DNA of 64,000 nt, from positions 1 to 64,000 of the forward strand of contig BGZK01001464.1 of NCBI GenBank assembly GCA_005406025.1. The letters are read 5' to 3'. Below the pieces are notes generated by a model. The model ran no database searches. It was given only the letters and a program-made list of their open reading frames with translations, and had not been told where the DNA came from. Numbering within the stretch: position 1 is the first letter of the stretch; every line of letters starts with the position of its first letter. Shown piece after piece: positions 12,094-22,599 of this stretch. A program made the position numbers and the translations under genes. This stretch comes from Eumeta japonica (lineage: Eukaryota; Arthropoda; Insecta; Lepidoptera; Psychidae).

Positions 12094-12405
12094 ATGATTC
12101 AAACAAACGCCTCGCGGTGCGTAGTCGGATATCTAACAGCTTTCACCATCCATCGGGGAGTCGCGGGCGTAGAAAATGGTTGCGGTAAAAATTTTGTAAG
12201 TTTTGCAGCCGGTCGAACGGTTTCGTCCAAGTTTGATAGATCGTTTCATAAGGCAGAGACGCCTACAAATCCAGACGCGCGGGGACGGCGAGATCAGAGC
12301 CGGACTTTTGAGTTACGCATTCAAAAAGTCAGCTCTCCGGTTGATCGAGTTACAAACGTATCGTTAATAATTCGATTCTTAAATCATAATAAGCACGTCT
12401 TATAA
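12094..12405 (+). CDS. Candidate small orphan ORF, 103 residues
   Basis: The ATG at 12094 (context GCGCCATGA) opens MIQTNASRCVVGYL and runs to TAA at 12403-12405. The first two thirds are GC-richer than the flanks. A TATAAT-like box (about 12051) and a perfect octamer ATGCAAAT (12063-12070) lie just upstream. There is no signal peptide, membrane segment or motif I recognise, and no splice signals are needed. Several unrelated ORFs of this length occur in the window by chance, so support is weak. It may be a regulatory island rather than a gene. Confidence 0.2.
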   Translation: MIQTNASRCVVGYLTAFTIHRGVAGVENGCGKNFVSFAAGRTVSSKFDRSFHKAETPTNPDARGRRDQSRTFELRIQKVSSPVDRVTNVSLIIRFLNHNKHVL

Positions 12406-12609
12406 TCTAATACGTGAAATGTTTTAATATGATATGTTTTCCATGTTATCTACATACAGAAATTAAAATTTGAGTAATAGATAAAGAACGAAACAAAATT
12501 ATACTCGGAAAAATCATGAAACACGAGATTATGTAATTAACTTATTATATTGAGAATACTATAAATAGAAATTGATATCAAAGCGACATATTAAATAAGG
12601 TTTAAATTT

Positions 12610-12747
12610 TAGGTATCCGAAGCCGACGGAGCTTGCAGGCAACAACTAATGGATTATGTCAGTGAAGCAGAGAAATCTGCATAGATCCGTAGCCTATAGA
12701 GATTTGTGTCGTCTGCCCACCCTTCTGGGTATCAGGCAAATAAATGA
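12610..12747 (+). mobile_element. LINE 3' end, truncated copy
   Basis: GAAGCCGACGGAGCTTGCA, GTCAGTGAAGCAGAGAAAT and CCACCCTTCTGGGTATCAGG follow the same order as the 15.45-15.92 kb copy. Stops and indels remove any coding use. Confidence 0.65.
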
Positions 12748-12749
12748 AA

Positions 12750-13370
12750 ATACAAAACACAGTGCGACGATAGACGTTGTCATTTCAACAGTGGCGATTT
12801 GTGTCGCCCAGCAGAGCCGAGCTAGTAACGTCAACATACACTTTACTAAATAAACACGTGCAGAGTCACCGTCGGCAATGACACTTCGATACTTTAGCAC
12901 GTACCCGCGACACGAGATAGGCGCGTTCAGGTGAAGTCTAAAGTATTCTTTTTAATGCCACCGAAACAAGAGTAAAAAATAAAATGAAACAAAGGCACCG
13001 GAGCGCAAAGACAATAAAAACTGTTAAAGTCTAGATATGCGGTGTCGGCTTTGAGAGGATGTTTGTCGTGTTATCTTGTTTTCTTATCATCTTTTTTTTA
13101 ATCACACTTTATCGTTGATGGTACTAATTTATCTGTGTTAAATATTGACTTTAGCGGTTCATTACGAGATGCAATTGTTCATCTGTTCTTACATATTCAT
13201 ATAAAAACGAAATAACAAAGTGTTGAATTTACGTTTTTTATTTCGTTATGGCCAACGAGATTTTGAAATGTAATTGAAGCATTTATTTTCGAATTATTCG
13301 GTTTTATATATTCTTTGTATTGTGTAACGAATTCATGTTTAAAGTTACATTTTGCTTTTAACAATGTTGC
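12750..13370. other. AT-rich, nothing recognised
   Basis: No splice-bounded frame, repeat or motif that I can support. Confidence 0.4.
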
Positions 13371-13375
13371 TATTT

Positions 13376-13600
13376 AGGTTCCATAATTCAAAAACAACCT
13401 TTATAAGATCGTTTTATTATCTATCTGTCTGTCAAGTCTCTTTTCTTAGGAATCTGTGGAGTTTACAAATTGAAATCAATATCAAATATTCATTTTAAAG
13501 TCCTTTGAAATTGTAAAATAATCGAACTCTTAAGTCAACGAAAGTAAAAAATAAGGCCTAAAATGGCCACATTTCTCACAAATAAATCAAAACCTATAAG
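13376..13600 (+). repeat. GGGTTCC-type dispersed repeat, plus orientation
   Basis: It starts AGGTTCCATAATTCAAAA, continues with TATCTGTCTGTCAAGTCTC, TTTCTTAGGAATCTGTGGAG and AAATTGAAATCAATATCAAAT, and then AACTCTTAAGTCAACG. This is the wording of a very common lepidopteran dispersed repeat (recognised from memory, formal name unknown). Other copies lie near 29.1, 38.9, 44.5 and 58.9 kb. Confidence 0.65.
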
Positions 13601-13849
13601 ATGTATGACCAAAATCATTCAAGAAGTAGACCTAAAGCCCATGATGAAATATCACATGATGAAATTCTTACCGATTATGAAAAACTTTTGCGGTTAGAAT
13701 ATGAATCACGATGTATATCAACGTATGGAAAACATTTTTTAATTTGCCACTACAAAAATTTAAGATTAACACATAATCGGATATTTAAATATTGCGAATC
13801 TATTTTAAAAAATAAAGCAGTAGTAAATTCGAATTCTTAGGACTGATAT

Positions 13850-15230
13850 CTTACTAGCAATGGTATCGAAAACAGGTAAAATCCGTCATGGCACTTAATA
13901 GATATAAAATAACTAAAACATAATTAAATTTGAATGGAACCCCAAAGCTGCGAATTCTATTCACAGTATTTAATCCGGTGTTCTCTTTGTCGTAACACTA
14001 ACCCTAAATTTTTCACAATATACCTGAACATTAAAACAAACGAACAGTCATCGACATTAATACTGTAATCGAACAAAACGACGACCGGCTCGACGATGAG
14101 GCGCACAACCGCCGCCGTTACGAGACGGACGCTTTTGCAACGGGCTACGGCTAACGTCATCGTTAACGTGAAACTCCAGTTATCGATTGGTATTTTCGAA
14201 TACGCCGACCGCAACGATTGTATTATTATCGTCGAACACGACTGCCGGTATTCGCGTTCCGAAATACACTCCAAATAGACGTACTTCCCGACGACGACCT
14301 AAATCGACTGAACAACCAACCGCCGCACTCCATCCAGGTCGGAATGCAAATCGTGAAACTCCATTGGTACCGTGACACGCGATCGGGTTAGAAACGCGAC
14401 GTTTCCCGAAAAGACCAGATCGGTGTACATCCACGACGTCAAAGCGAAGTTTTTATGGAGCCGGCGTTGCACGGCAAAGCGGATGGTATGATTACACAAA
14501 TAACGCATTGCATCGCTAAAACTGGCGGATGATCTAATACGAGATGTAATTTACGACCGCGAATGAAACTTGAACGTTCGTTGCTTGATAATAAGAAAAA
14601 AGAAAACAGCCAAAAGAACGAACAACAATACCTAATGTTTATTATTTGACTTACTCGATTTTTCCATAGATCCGGCAGGTATAGAAAACGTTTGGACTGA
14701 CAAATAAACTCGCCTATTGTTCTGGTACGACTTCGCGAAGCGGTCAGATGACAATAAACAATGGATAAGCAACCACATACGACGCCATAGAAATGACGAA
14801 GGCAATTAGATGCAAAACTCACTAGCGGAACTTCGCCAGTCGATGCTACTATTGCTAAATCGATCGATATGGCCTTCGACCCATTGTCAGCGCGACTTCA
14901 TCAATATTAAAATAAAGGCCGTTGTTTATCGCATTAACCAAAGAATAATCGATCGATCACCAAGTCAAATTCAAACCAAAGTTTACACATTAGCAAACTT
15001 AAATTTCCATTAGATGTTAATAGCTATTCTAATTTATAGAGGGACTGTGTATGACGGAAGGGTCCTAAGGGCTAGTAACTAATCTTATGCAAACCAAATA
15101 CACGGTAAACTAGAGAAAAGCCAAATTTCGAGCACCTGAGCCTGAAGCTTGCTGAAACGATTGATTCATTGACGAAGCAGGAGATATACGAAAAATAATA
15201 GGCAACATCCATTAATTACATGAGCTGGTT
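13850..15230. other. Moderately GC-rich tract with many short open frames on both strands
   Basis: Between about 14040 and 15010 the composition rises and several frames are open for 30-125 codons on both strands, for example plus-strand DDLNRLNNQPPHSIQVGMQI near 14.30 kb and a 127-codon minus-strand frame (14439-14822). None starts and ends at splice sites, and frames on both strands look equally plausible, so I call no gene. It may be a decayed mobile element or an old coding fragment. Confidence 0.3.
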
Positions 15231-15454
15231 TTCTTTCAATTTGAACCTCCCCTTTAGTGAGATTTTATGGGTCCACCCTACTTTCACCTAAGATTTACGC
15301 TATTGTTCTGAAGGTGTTAAAGAACTAAATTTATTTTTATAAAGAAGAAAAATTATATAACGAATTTATTTAAATATAATAAAAATTAGGCTCCATACAC
15401 AATGAAATATATTCCAAAACAAACATAATTGTAGTCAAAGAAAAATTTTATAAT

Positions 15455-15915
15455 TGTTCTAAGATGAAGATTGCTTTTATTACTATCGTCCATATAATAA
15501 CGTAGGTATTGATGCGGTGGAGATTCAATCTCTGCATCATACGTGTGGAGTGTCTCAGAAAGATAGATGTAGGAACAGTGATGTCAGAGAGCGGTGTGGC
15601 TTGAAGAAAGATATAGTGATTAAAGTAGAAAGAGGTGTGTTGCTGTGGTTTGGCCATTCGGAAGGGATAAATGTAGACTGACAGAATAAATCTATAGAGC
15701 GAATGTGCGTGATGGAAAGGTCCGCAAGGGTCGCCCTAGAAAATTTCATGCAGACCACATTGGCGGCATATTAAAAAAGGATCAAATTTTAAGCACCCGA
15801 AACCGACGAGCTTGCATAAAAAGATTGTTGGATGTCAGTGAAGCGAGAGAGATATGCAAAGACCGTACCATGTGGAAATCTGTAGTCTCAACCCGCCCTC
15901 CTGGGTAATAGGCGT
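15455..15915 (+). pseudogene. Broken LINE reverse-transcriptase C-terminus
   Basis: One frame reads CGVSQKDRCRNSDVRERCGL, then KKDIVIKVERGVLLWFGHSE, the conserved region just after the reverse-transcriptase domain of many insect non-LTR retrotransposons (compare LRWFGHVERM). It is cut by a TGA. The downstream part continues in another frame as VRKGRPRKFHADHIGGILKK and ends near 15905. At least one stop and one frameshift inactivate it, and nothing upstream of the C-terminal part remains. Three shorter relatives of its 3' end lie at 9.1, 12.6 and 37.0 kb. Clade (RTE-like or other) is not certain. Confidence 0.75.
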
Positions 15916-18350
15916 GAGTTTATATTATTGTTAGTTATTTTTACAGTGCATGTTCTTATAAAGTTAACGTGAGATTTTCTATTACGACCCCCTCAGTTTA
16001 AAGATGATTTTATGGGACCCCCCCTATTTTGAGGTTACGTAATTAATGGATATCCCCATACTAAATTGAAATTTTTGGTCTCTCCCTATCTTTCTAGGAC
16101 AGAGTCGTGAGTTTATATTATTATTAGATTTATCAATAATTATTAAAAATAAGTATTACACGAAGATTTACGAGTTAGTCATCTTTAACGGCAAAACATT
16201 TCAACTTTTATCACTAAATTACTTAGGCTTTTAATTACCATTGGTGTATATTAGTGTTTTTAATAATTTAATTATAAACTAGAAACATTAATATATACCA
16301 TATTTCCACGCCATATACAAATTTAGCAGAATAAATGATAAACATTTGAATGGAATTCAACGCACAATTCTCTATTATAAATTTTATGAAATTTGTAATC
16401 TAAATTGATGTGATCTACAAGATATCTTTGCACCGAGGAAATTAAAAAAAACTTAAAGTTTACTAGAATTTTATTGTGGTCTATTTTCATTTTTAGCCTA
16501 CATTTTTAGCCTAAGCACAAAATCCTAGGTATTTATGTTAATTAAAACTTTCCTCACTATGATAAACTCTTTAAATCCTTTAAGTATATCGACGCAGTAA
16601 ATATTAATATAAATTTTAATTTAATAGACTATTATGTCAAACTAAAAGCTGTGTTTGGAGATGCGCCACGCATGCCAGAAATAGCTGTCGCAGCGTGCGC
16701 ATGCGACACGCAGAATGCAGAACGAGGCCGCTCCACTGCAACAGTTTCGCTGGAAGAGGCAATTTCGTAATAAACAAAACAACACGCCTCGCGGGCCACT
16801 GGCGGCGCGCCAATCGATACCGCTGCACCGGCCGCACTACGCTAATTTGGGAAATATATTTCTACGCTATGATGGAGTTAGCTATCGCAACAGATGAAAT
16901 TATTGGGGCCTTTAGTAGTAACCATATTAATTCTAGTTTCTAAGAATCGAACTATATCTTATACGCAAATAATAAGAACTAAAAAGTTACAAATTGATTT
17001 GTCGCAAGAGAGTATGATATTTACACTGTACTCGTCGAAAGGGTTTGAATTATATGTATATTAAAAATGGTTTCAATAACAGATAGACACGAAGACAATG
17101 GATCATGTTACGAAATTAAATGAGAAAAAAGCAGAAATAAAATAATAATTTCTCGTTTAAAGATTTTCGTTAATACACAGCAAAGAAATCAATTTCATAT
17201 ATCAAATGATTTCCGCTTCAAAAAGGGAAGTACAAATAATAAATAAAAATCTGATTCCGGATTTCCAATTCATTTAAATAAAGTAAATGCATGGATTTAA
17301 TAATAAAATATGATGTTTATAATACATTTCATAAGACAGCCCCTCGGATAAGTAAATACAGATGCATCCATTGCTGCTAATTCACTGAATTAGACCAATG
17401 CTGGCTAATATCAAAATCGTGGTTCTCATTTACAAAATGTTCAACTGTATAGTAGACAAACTCATTTGATACTTATCGAATTTTTAGTTGCCAAAATTAA
17501 TGAAAGAACCATTAAAAAAATTGTTAAAATTTTCGTCTCACTTTTGACCGACAACACAAGAACGAGTTCTATTTTCAACTCTGTGCAATCGTGTCATAAA
17601 ATTTGCAATTTCTACATTGCTATGTAACTATACTCAATTGGCACTAAATTACAAAGCAACATTGGGTGTTGGGAGCAGATTGGCTTCTTCCGTTTGGAAT
17701 TATCTAGCGATGCGCGGGAGTTTAGTACGTGAGTAGCATTCCTCGGTTCAGCATTGTCGATACACATCAGAGCTATCGTTCCAAAGCATCAAAATTCATA
17801 TGAGGCTTTCGAGAAATCTTTGAAGCCTCTCGAAAGCAATAAATAAAGTAATGGTCGGGTAAGAAAAAATAATCACAATCGTAATGCGTCACACTTCACG
17901 TCCCTATCTCTGGGAGGATATCCATGAGATATAAAACTGTTATTCCAGAGTAATAAACCGTGTTTTATTGCCTTAGCGTGGGCACAGTCGCCGCGTAAGA
18001 ATACGTTATTGATATTGTAACATTCTGCGGCATTGGAATTTCATTGTAGGGGACCGGTTTGAAGATAGCCAACATTCAATTACTTATTGACGTCATTCCA
18101 AATGGATTTTGAAAGTAACGCAATCATTGATATTAAAAGTAAATTAAGGAAAACGAAAAATCAAAAAAATATATATATATAAACGAAAATAATTACCTTT
18201 TGACAAATGGTTTAAAAGAACCATATAAATTAGACGAGCATTTACTCTTAAACTTAAAGATGTCATTAAAAGAATCAAAGCCAAATCAATAATTATTCAT
18301 TGCAATTATTACATTCCAATGATAAATCTTCCTATCGTGGAACGTATCGA
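15916..18350. other. Non-coding; GC island at 16.64-16.86 kb
   Basis: Mostly AT-rich. 16640-16860 is CpG-rich and holds overlapping short frames on both strands without paired splice sites, so it may be regulatory. 15960-16110 has paired pyrimidine-rich blocks (GACCCCCTCAG, GGGACCCCCCC) that belong to decayed repeat DNA. A palindromic CRE octamer TGACGTCA lies at 18088-18095. Confidence 0.35.
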
Positions 18351-18359
18351 AGTAAAACG

Positions 18360-18680
18360 GTTCAGAAGCTCTCTGGGTATCGCTTTATAGGCCAGCTTTT
18401 GCTGTAGAAGTACATAGATAACTTCTCGCAACAGAGCGACAATTCAAGTAGGGACTCGGTATCGCTTTAGGACCGAACACGGCCGCGCGGCCGCCGAGCG
18501 GACACTCGCCGCGGAATATAGCCAGGCGAAGCGGGCAAACGCGATCGCAGATAAGAGCTGTACCGCTGCACGGCATCGAGGGATCGTGTAACGAGAGCGT
18601 CGACGCGAGCGACGCCGGCGCACGAGAACGATGTGGAAATGTGTTCGCGTCGTAAAACCAATGGACCTGACGTGCGAGAG
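18360..18680. promoter_or_regulatory. CpG-rich island, possible promoter or enhancer
   Basis: It contains CGGCCGCGCGGCCGCCGAGC (about 18480-18500) and a duplicated GGTATCGCTTTA (18375 and 18457). Frames are open on both strands only because stop codons are rare in GC-rich DNA. No splice pair or start supports an exon. Confidence 0.25.
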
Positions 18681-19136
18681 GTCTGTATTGAAAAACTGAC
18701 GAATTTCAGAGAGAATTTTGTACGATTTCAGCTGCAACCATACCTTTTTTTTTTAATTATACGAGGAAAAAATAGATACCAAATAAAATGCTCAGGTATT
18801 AAAAGAAAAATACAAACTATTTGTATAGTTCGTATTTTTCTTTCCTTGTATGTTCTAGTTACAATAGAATTAAGATAAGACTACAATATACGCAGAACAG
18901 TTTTCAGATAAATGATGACTGAGGAATGAGACTCTCATTCCTCAATGAAAAAATAATGTAGAATACGGAGGTATACACGACAGAAAAAATTAAATAAAAT
19001 AATTGAAAATTATCGTTGTTGTGTCAGATTTTCATCACTCCACTGTCGAGATATACCTTCCCACAGTTTTTATTTCGTAGTGCCTGAGTCTTGAGATTTT
19101 GAGGGTGCGCGAGCGCAGGATTGGTAGCTACCGAAA

Positions 19137-19160
19137 GCCGTTGTCCCCAATGACAACGGC
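19137..19160. repeat. Perfect 9-bp hairpin
   Basis: GCCGTTGTC pairs with GACAACGGC across CCCAAT. Confidence 0.8.
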
Positions 19161-19390
19161 AGAGATCGACAGGTCAACGTTTTTTCGGAGGTACGAAGCT
19201 AGTCGTTCTGAAAAAACCCATTGATCAGTTTATCTTATATCAACATTGAAACCCTGAACTTTTTGGTCCGAAAGCAACACCCGTGATGACTCGCTCACGC
19301 ATCTCATAATTGTTGCCTAGCTTGTATTTGACCTACTTAAAATAATTCATATACGTAATCTTGCTAAATGTCATCTATGACATTAAATAC

Positions 19391-20846
19391 TTTAATAAGT
19401 AATATCAGGAACTTGCATAGAAGAGTAGATGTTGTTTATTCAAAACTTTCAACGTTTCGTTGGTTTATTTCAAAATACATCAGGAAATTCTGGAAAATAT
19501 AGTTGCAAGTAGTTGGATAATCATGACGTGTACACAAAATAATTATAATAATTACACCAAAACAATTCCATAAACAAATTTGGAAAATGCAAAAGTGCAC
19601 GCCTCACCGCGGTCATTAACTTCTAAAATAAAAAATTTCAATAGAGTTTTTGATAATGAAATATCAAAAAAAAATTTTTATCAAATTCAAATTTCGCGCC
19701 ATTTCGTGAGATATTTATAATGGCGCATGCGCTGGTCTCAATTTTTCACATATGGCTTAAGGCTAATCTTCATTTGTATATAAATATAGATATACAAACA
19801 CCACCTCAACGCTCCGCTTGTGAGGCGCGCAATACACAGTCGTTTTTTAGTTTTTTGCAAATTATAATTAAACGACAGTACTTAGAACGCTAATATTAAC
19901 TAGGAATCAGCACAGGGTATAACCTTATATAATAAAAAAAAATTCCGGTAAGATACATTTTTCGACCAATTTCTCTGCCACATACATGGATCCATAAACA
20001 CAGACTGACGGACGTCCAACAATGATTGATTTTAATGTTATTATTTACTATATTAAACAAAATAGTTATTTATAAAGTATACCATATGTGCTAGACAGAT
20101 TATTTAACTTGATATTAGTGCATTCATATTACCCTGTAAGTGTTATATTAGTAAAAAAAAGTCATTTAAGTTTTGAAAGACTGGGTTTTTTAACATGTCG
20201 AGAGTAGAGCGCCACCTCAACGCTCCGCTTGTAAGGCGTGCAATTAATAAAAATGTACAATAAATATATCCATTATAGAACAAATTTCCACATAATTATG
20301 TTATCACACTATATATAAAATAAGTAATACAAAAAATTATATATTATCTTTTGAGGTAACATTCTCGTTGATAATTTTAGCCCACGATACCAGGTCAATG
20401 TATAATATAATAAAACAAAATGAAATCTAATTCCAATTTATTTACCCAAATAAAAAGTTAAAAATTTTTTTTCAACAAACTAAAGAAAAAAGTTTGGTTA
20501 GTGACAACCACAAAAAAACATTGCAATGACTAATAAATCACAAATATTCGCACTATATATCACTTTATGGCACTAAAGATCAAGGATCTACTGTATCGAC
20601 ACGAAATTTAAATTTGCTCATTGATCAGAATGGTTTTATATTAATTGCATATTTTTATCAATTTATGACATTGTTTTGGTATAATTATTGTAATTATTTA
20701 TTGTACATGTCATGATTATCTAACTAGTCGTAACTTTCGTTTTCCAAAATTTCCTGATGAATATGAAAATAAACCAACGAAACGTTGAAATTTTTAAATA
20801 AAGAACATCTACTCATTTGCCCAAGTTCCCGATATCATTTATTAAG
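19391..20846. mobile_element. 1.46-kb DNA transposon-like element with long TIRs
   Basis: The left end (from about 19391) and the reverse complement of the right end (to about 20846) align for roughly 185 bp. Shared blocks include GTAGATGTT, TTCAACGTTTCGTTGGTTTA, CATCAGGAAATT, AATCATGAC and ACCAAAACAAT. TTAA is present at both edges (19392-19395 and 20842-20845), as expected for piggyBac-type insertion, although the termini do not begin with CCC. Inside, CCACCTCAACGCTCCGCTTG occurs twice about 410 bp apart (19801 and 20212). No transposase frame is present, so it is non-autonomous. Confidence 0.75.
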
Positions 20847-20859
20847 TTATCATGTACAT

Positions 20860-22140
20860 ATTTTGCGTGACTGCATTATAAATTTATATTTATTTTTTTA
20901 AACATTCTTCGACGTGCCTATTTGGCGTATTATAGATATGTTCGATTCTATGATAATTGATTAATTATTGTATTTTACAATTTATCAGCTCGAACAAGCC
21001 GTGTGTGTATACGTGACAAATAAAAGTAAGAACATACAAAGCACAAGCGAACCGCCGGCGGCTCAAAGTAACAATTTGTTAACAATTATAAGAATGTTGT
21101 CGGACCGGAAATCGAGCCCAGAACCGTCTCGCAAAGCGATAATTTTACTCGGTTAATCGCGTAAACGTCCATATTAGCCCAATTGAGACGAAGGCCATAG
21201 GAAGAGAAGTATGTATGTACGTTCGAACTTCGGGGCCGTTTTAGGCTATCCATGCGGCTCGGAGCCCTTGGGCACGCGGAGGCTGAGCCTCGGACACTCA
21301 ATGTCGGGAGCCCTTAGGCACAAAGCCTGGAGTCCTTTTAGAAAACCAAATAGTATGTGAATAAAAATAGGAAGTAACTTTACGTGCGGTCGTCGGAAAA
21401 CACATCGGATCGAGGACCCTGCGCCTGCGCCCGCGAGCTCTTATGAAAAAGACGGAACTGCTAGTAACTACTAAACGGCTTCACCTTTTTTCGTGAATTG
21501 TACGCCGTTAGATTCGTTTTGGCAACGCGAATGCTATTGAGTATATTCAAATTCTAAATACTTAATACGCACGTGAGGAGATATATGTTTTTGTCGTGAT
21601 AAAAAATAATAAATTTTAAGTGACCGTATTATACCTACAATTAAAACATTTTTTTGCCTATTTAAAATTACTTATACAAAATAATACACAAATTTAGTCT
21701 CAAATCTCGACACATAATTTTACATTAATAGACTAAATACATACTACAATATAAATAAAATTTTATAAATATAAAATTTATATATAATCTTATAAATAAT
21801 ATACAATATTGGTCTTCATAAATTTGTCTACAAATACGTATATAAACATATTATATTTATTACTTACGACTCAATATTTGTGTTCTCTACACATGGTATT
21901 CATTTAGTTACATTGAACGATTGAATTAGACACTACACACGTGCACGTTAAGCTTTTATTACACTCCATACTCTTGGGTACCTTCAGACGCATACGAATA
22001 TAATTATAATAATAAATTACGTGTTACATCAGCTAGCACGACTTCAATACAACCTACAAAATACACTCCGATTTCCCCAAACGCGCCAAAAGGGGTTAAC
22101 CTCAAATACAGCAGTCGGGTTTTCTTAACTATTCTCTTTT
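20860..22140. other. Non-coding, GC-richer 21.01-21.44 kb
   Basis: GGAGCCCTTGGGCAC and GGGAGCCCTTAGGCAC (about 21251 and 21305) form a small imperfect duplication. The last 60 bases contain the pyrimidine tract and acceptor of the exon that starts at 22143. No other exon is supported. Confidence 0.35.
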
Positions 22141-22142
22141 AG

Positions 22143-22338
22143 CTCGCCGACTTCATAACACGTCACCGATTTTTACACAAGAAGACGGCCGAGCCGAGGG
22201 AGCTCGGAGCCGGTCCCGATAGATCTCCATCGGCGTCGGTTCACCGCAAGCCGCGGCGGCACGTCGACACGACGTCGAACGGCACGGCGAGAGATTCGCA
22301 AAGTCGCACACACGACGGCGGTTTTCCTACGCGGCGCC
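22143..22338 (+). CDS. Candidate internal coding exon with strong splice sites
   Basis: An acceptor with a long pyrimidine tract (TTCTTAACTATTCTCTTTTAG, AG at 22141-22142) and a near-perfect donor (GGCGCC|GTAAGTAGG, GT at 22339) bound a 196-bp segment. One frame stays open throughout. It enters in phase 0 as LADFITRHRFLHKKTAEPRE, continues Arg/Ser/Pro-rich (SPSASVHRKPRRHVDTTSNG) and leaves in phase 1. The segment is much more GC-rich than its flanks. The upstream and downstream partners are not known. The plus-strand acceptor TTATTTACAG ending at 31095 would fit in phase and lead to a stop at 31202. I recognise no domain; the basic, Ser-rich sequence could be disordered. A MITE has inserted 26 bp past the donor. 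Confidence 0.5.
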
Positions 22339-22364
22339 GTAAGTAGGTTAAGCATCCTCCGCAA

Positions 22365-22589
22365 CATTGGCGTTTCTAGGGGTGGGCGGCAGGGGCGACC
22401 CGCAGCGGGTGCCACCCGCTTAGGGGTGACATCCGAGTTCATCCGACCGGAAATTTTGATACACAAAAAATGCAAACGAAATATAAAACATTGTTTAACA
22501 TTAGAGTTTTTCTTCAACTTAACAGTTTTGATTTTTAGGGTGTCACTTCAAATCCGCCCCGGGTGACACCAAGGCTAGCTTCGACACTG
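22365..22589 (+). mobile_element. hAT-like MITE, 225 bp, with 8-bp target duplication
   Basis: The left end CATTGGCGTTTCTAGG and the reverse complement of the right end, CAGTGTCGAAGCTAGC, resemble hAT termini (CAGTGGCGTNNCTAG). The flanks are CTCCGCAA (22357-22364) and CTCCGCAC (22590-22597), an 8-bp target duplication with one mismatch, the length typical of hAT. A second copy in the opposite orientation is at 47582-47782. There is no coding capacity. Confidence 0.85.
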
Positions 22590-22599
22590 CTCCGCACCG

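Noticed and set aside
13601..13840. An 80-codon frame (MYDQNHSRSRPKAHDE...)
   Set aside because: It directly follows a GGGTTCC-type repeat, is AT-rich, and has no splice or homology support; probably repeat-flanking chance.
15448..15758. Minus-strand frames of 67-69 codons
   Set aside because: They are shadows of the plus-strand reverse-transcriptase remnant.
22173..22517. A 114-codon minus-strand frame, Arg-rich
   Set aside because: It is antisense to the well-bounded plus-strand exon and runs into the hAT-like MITE.
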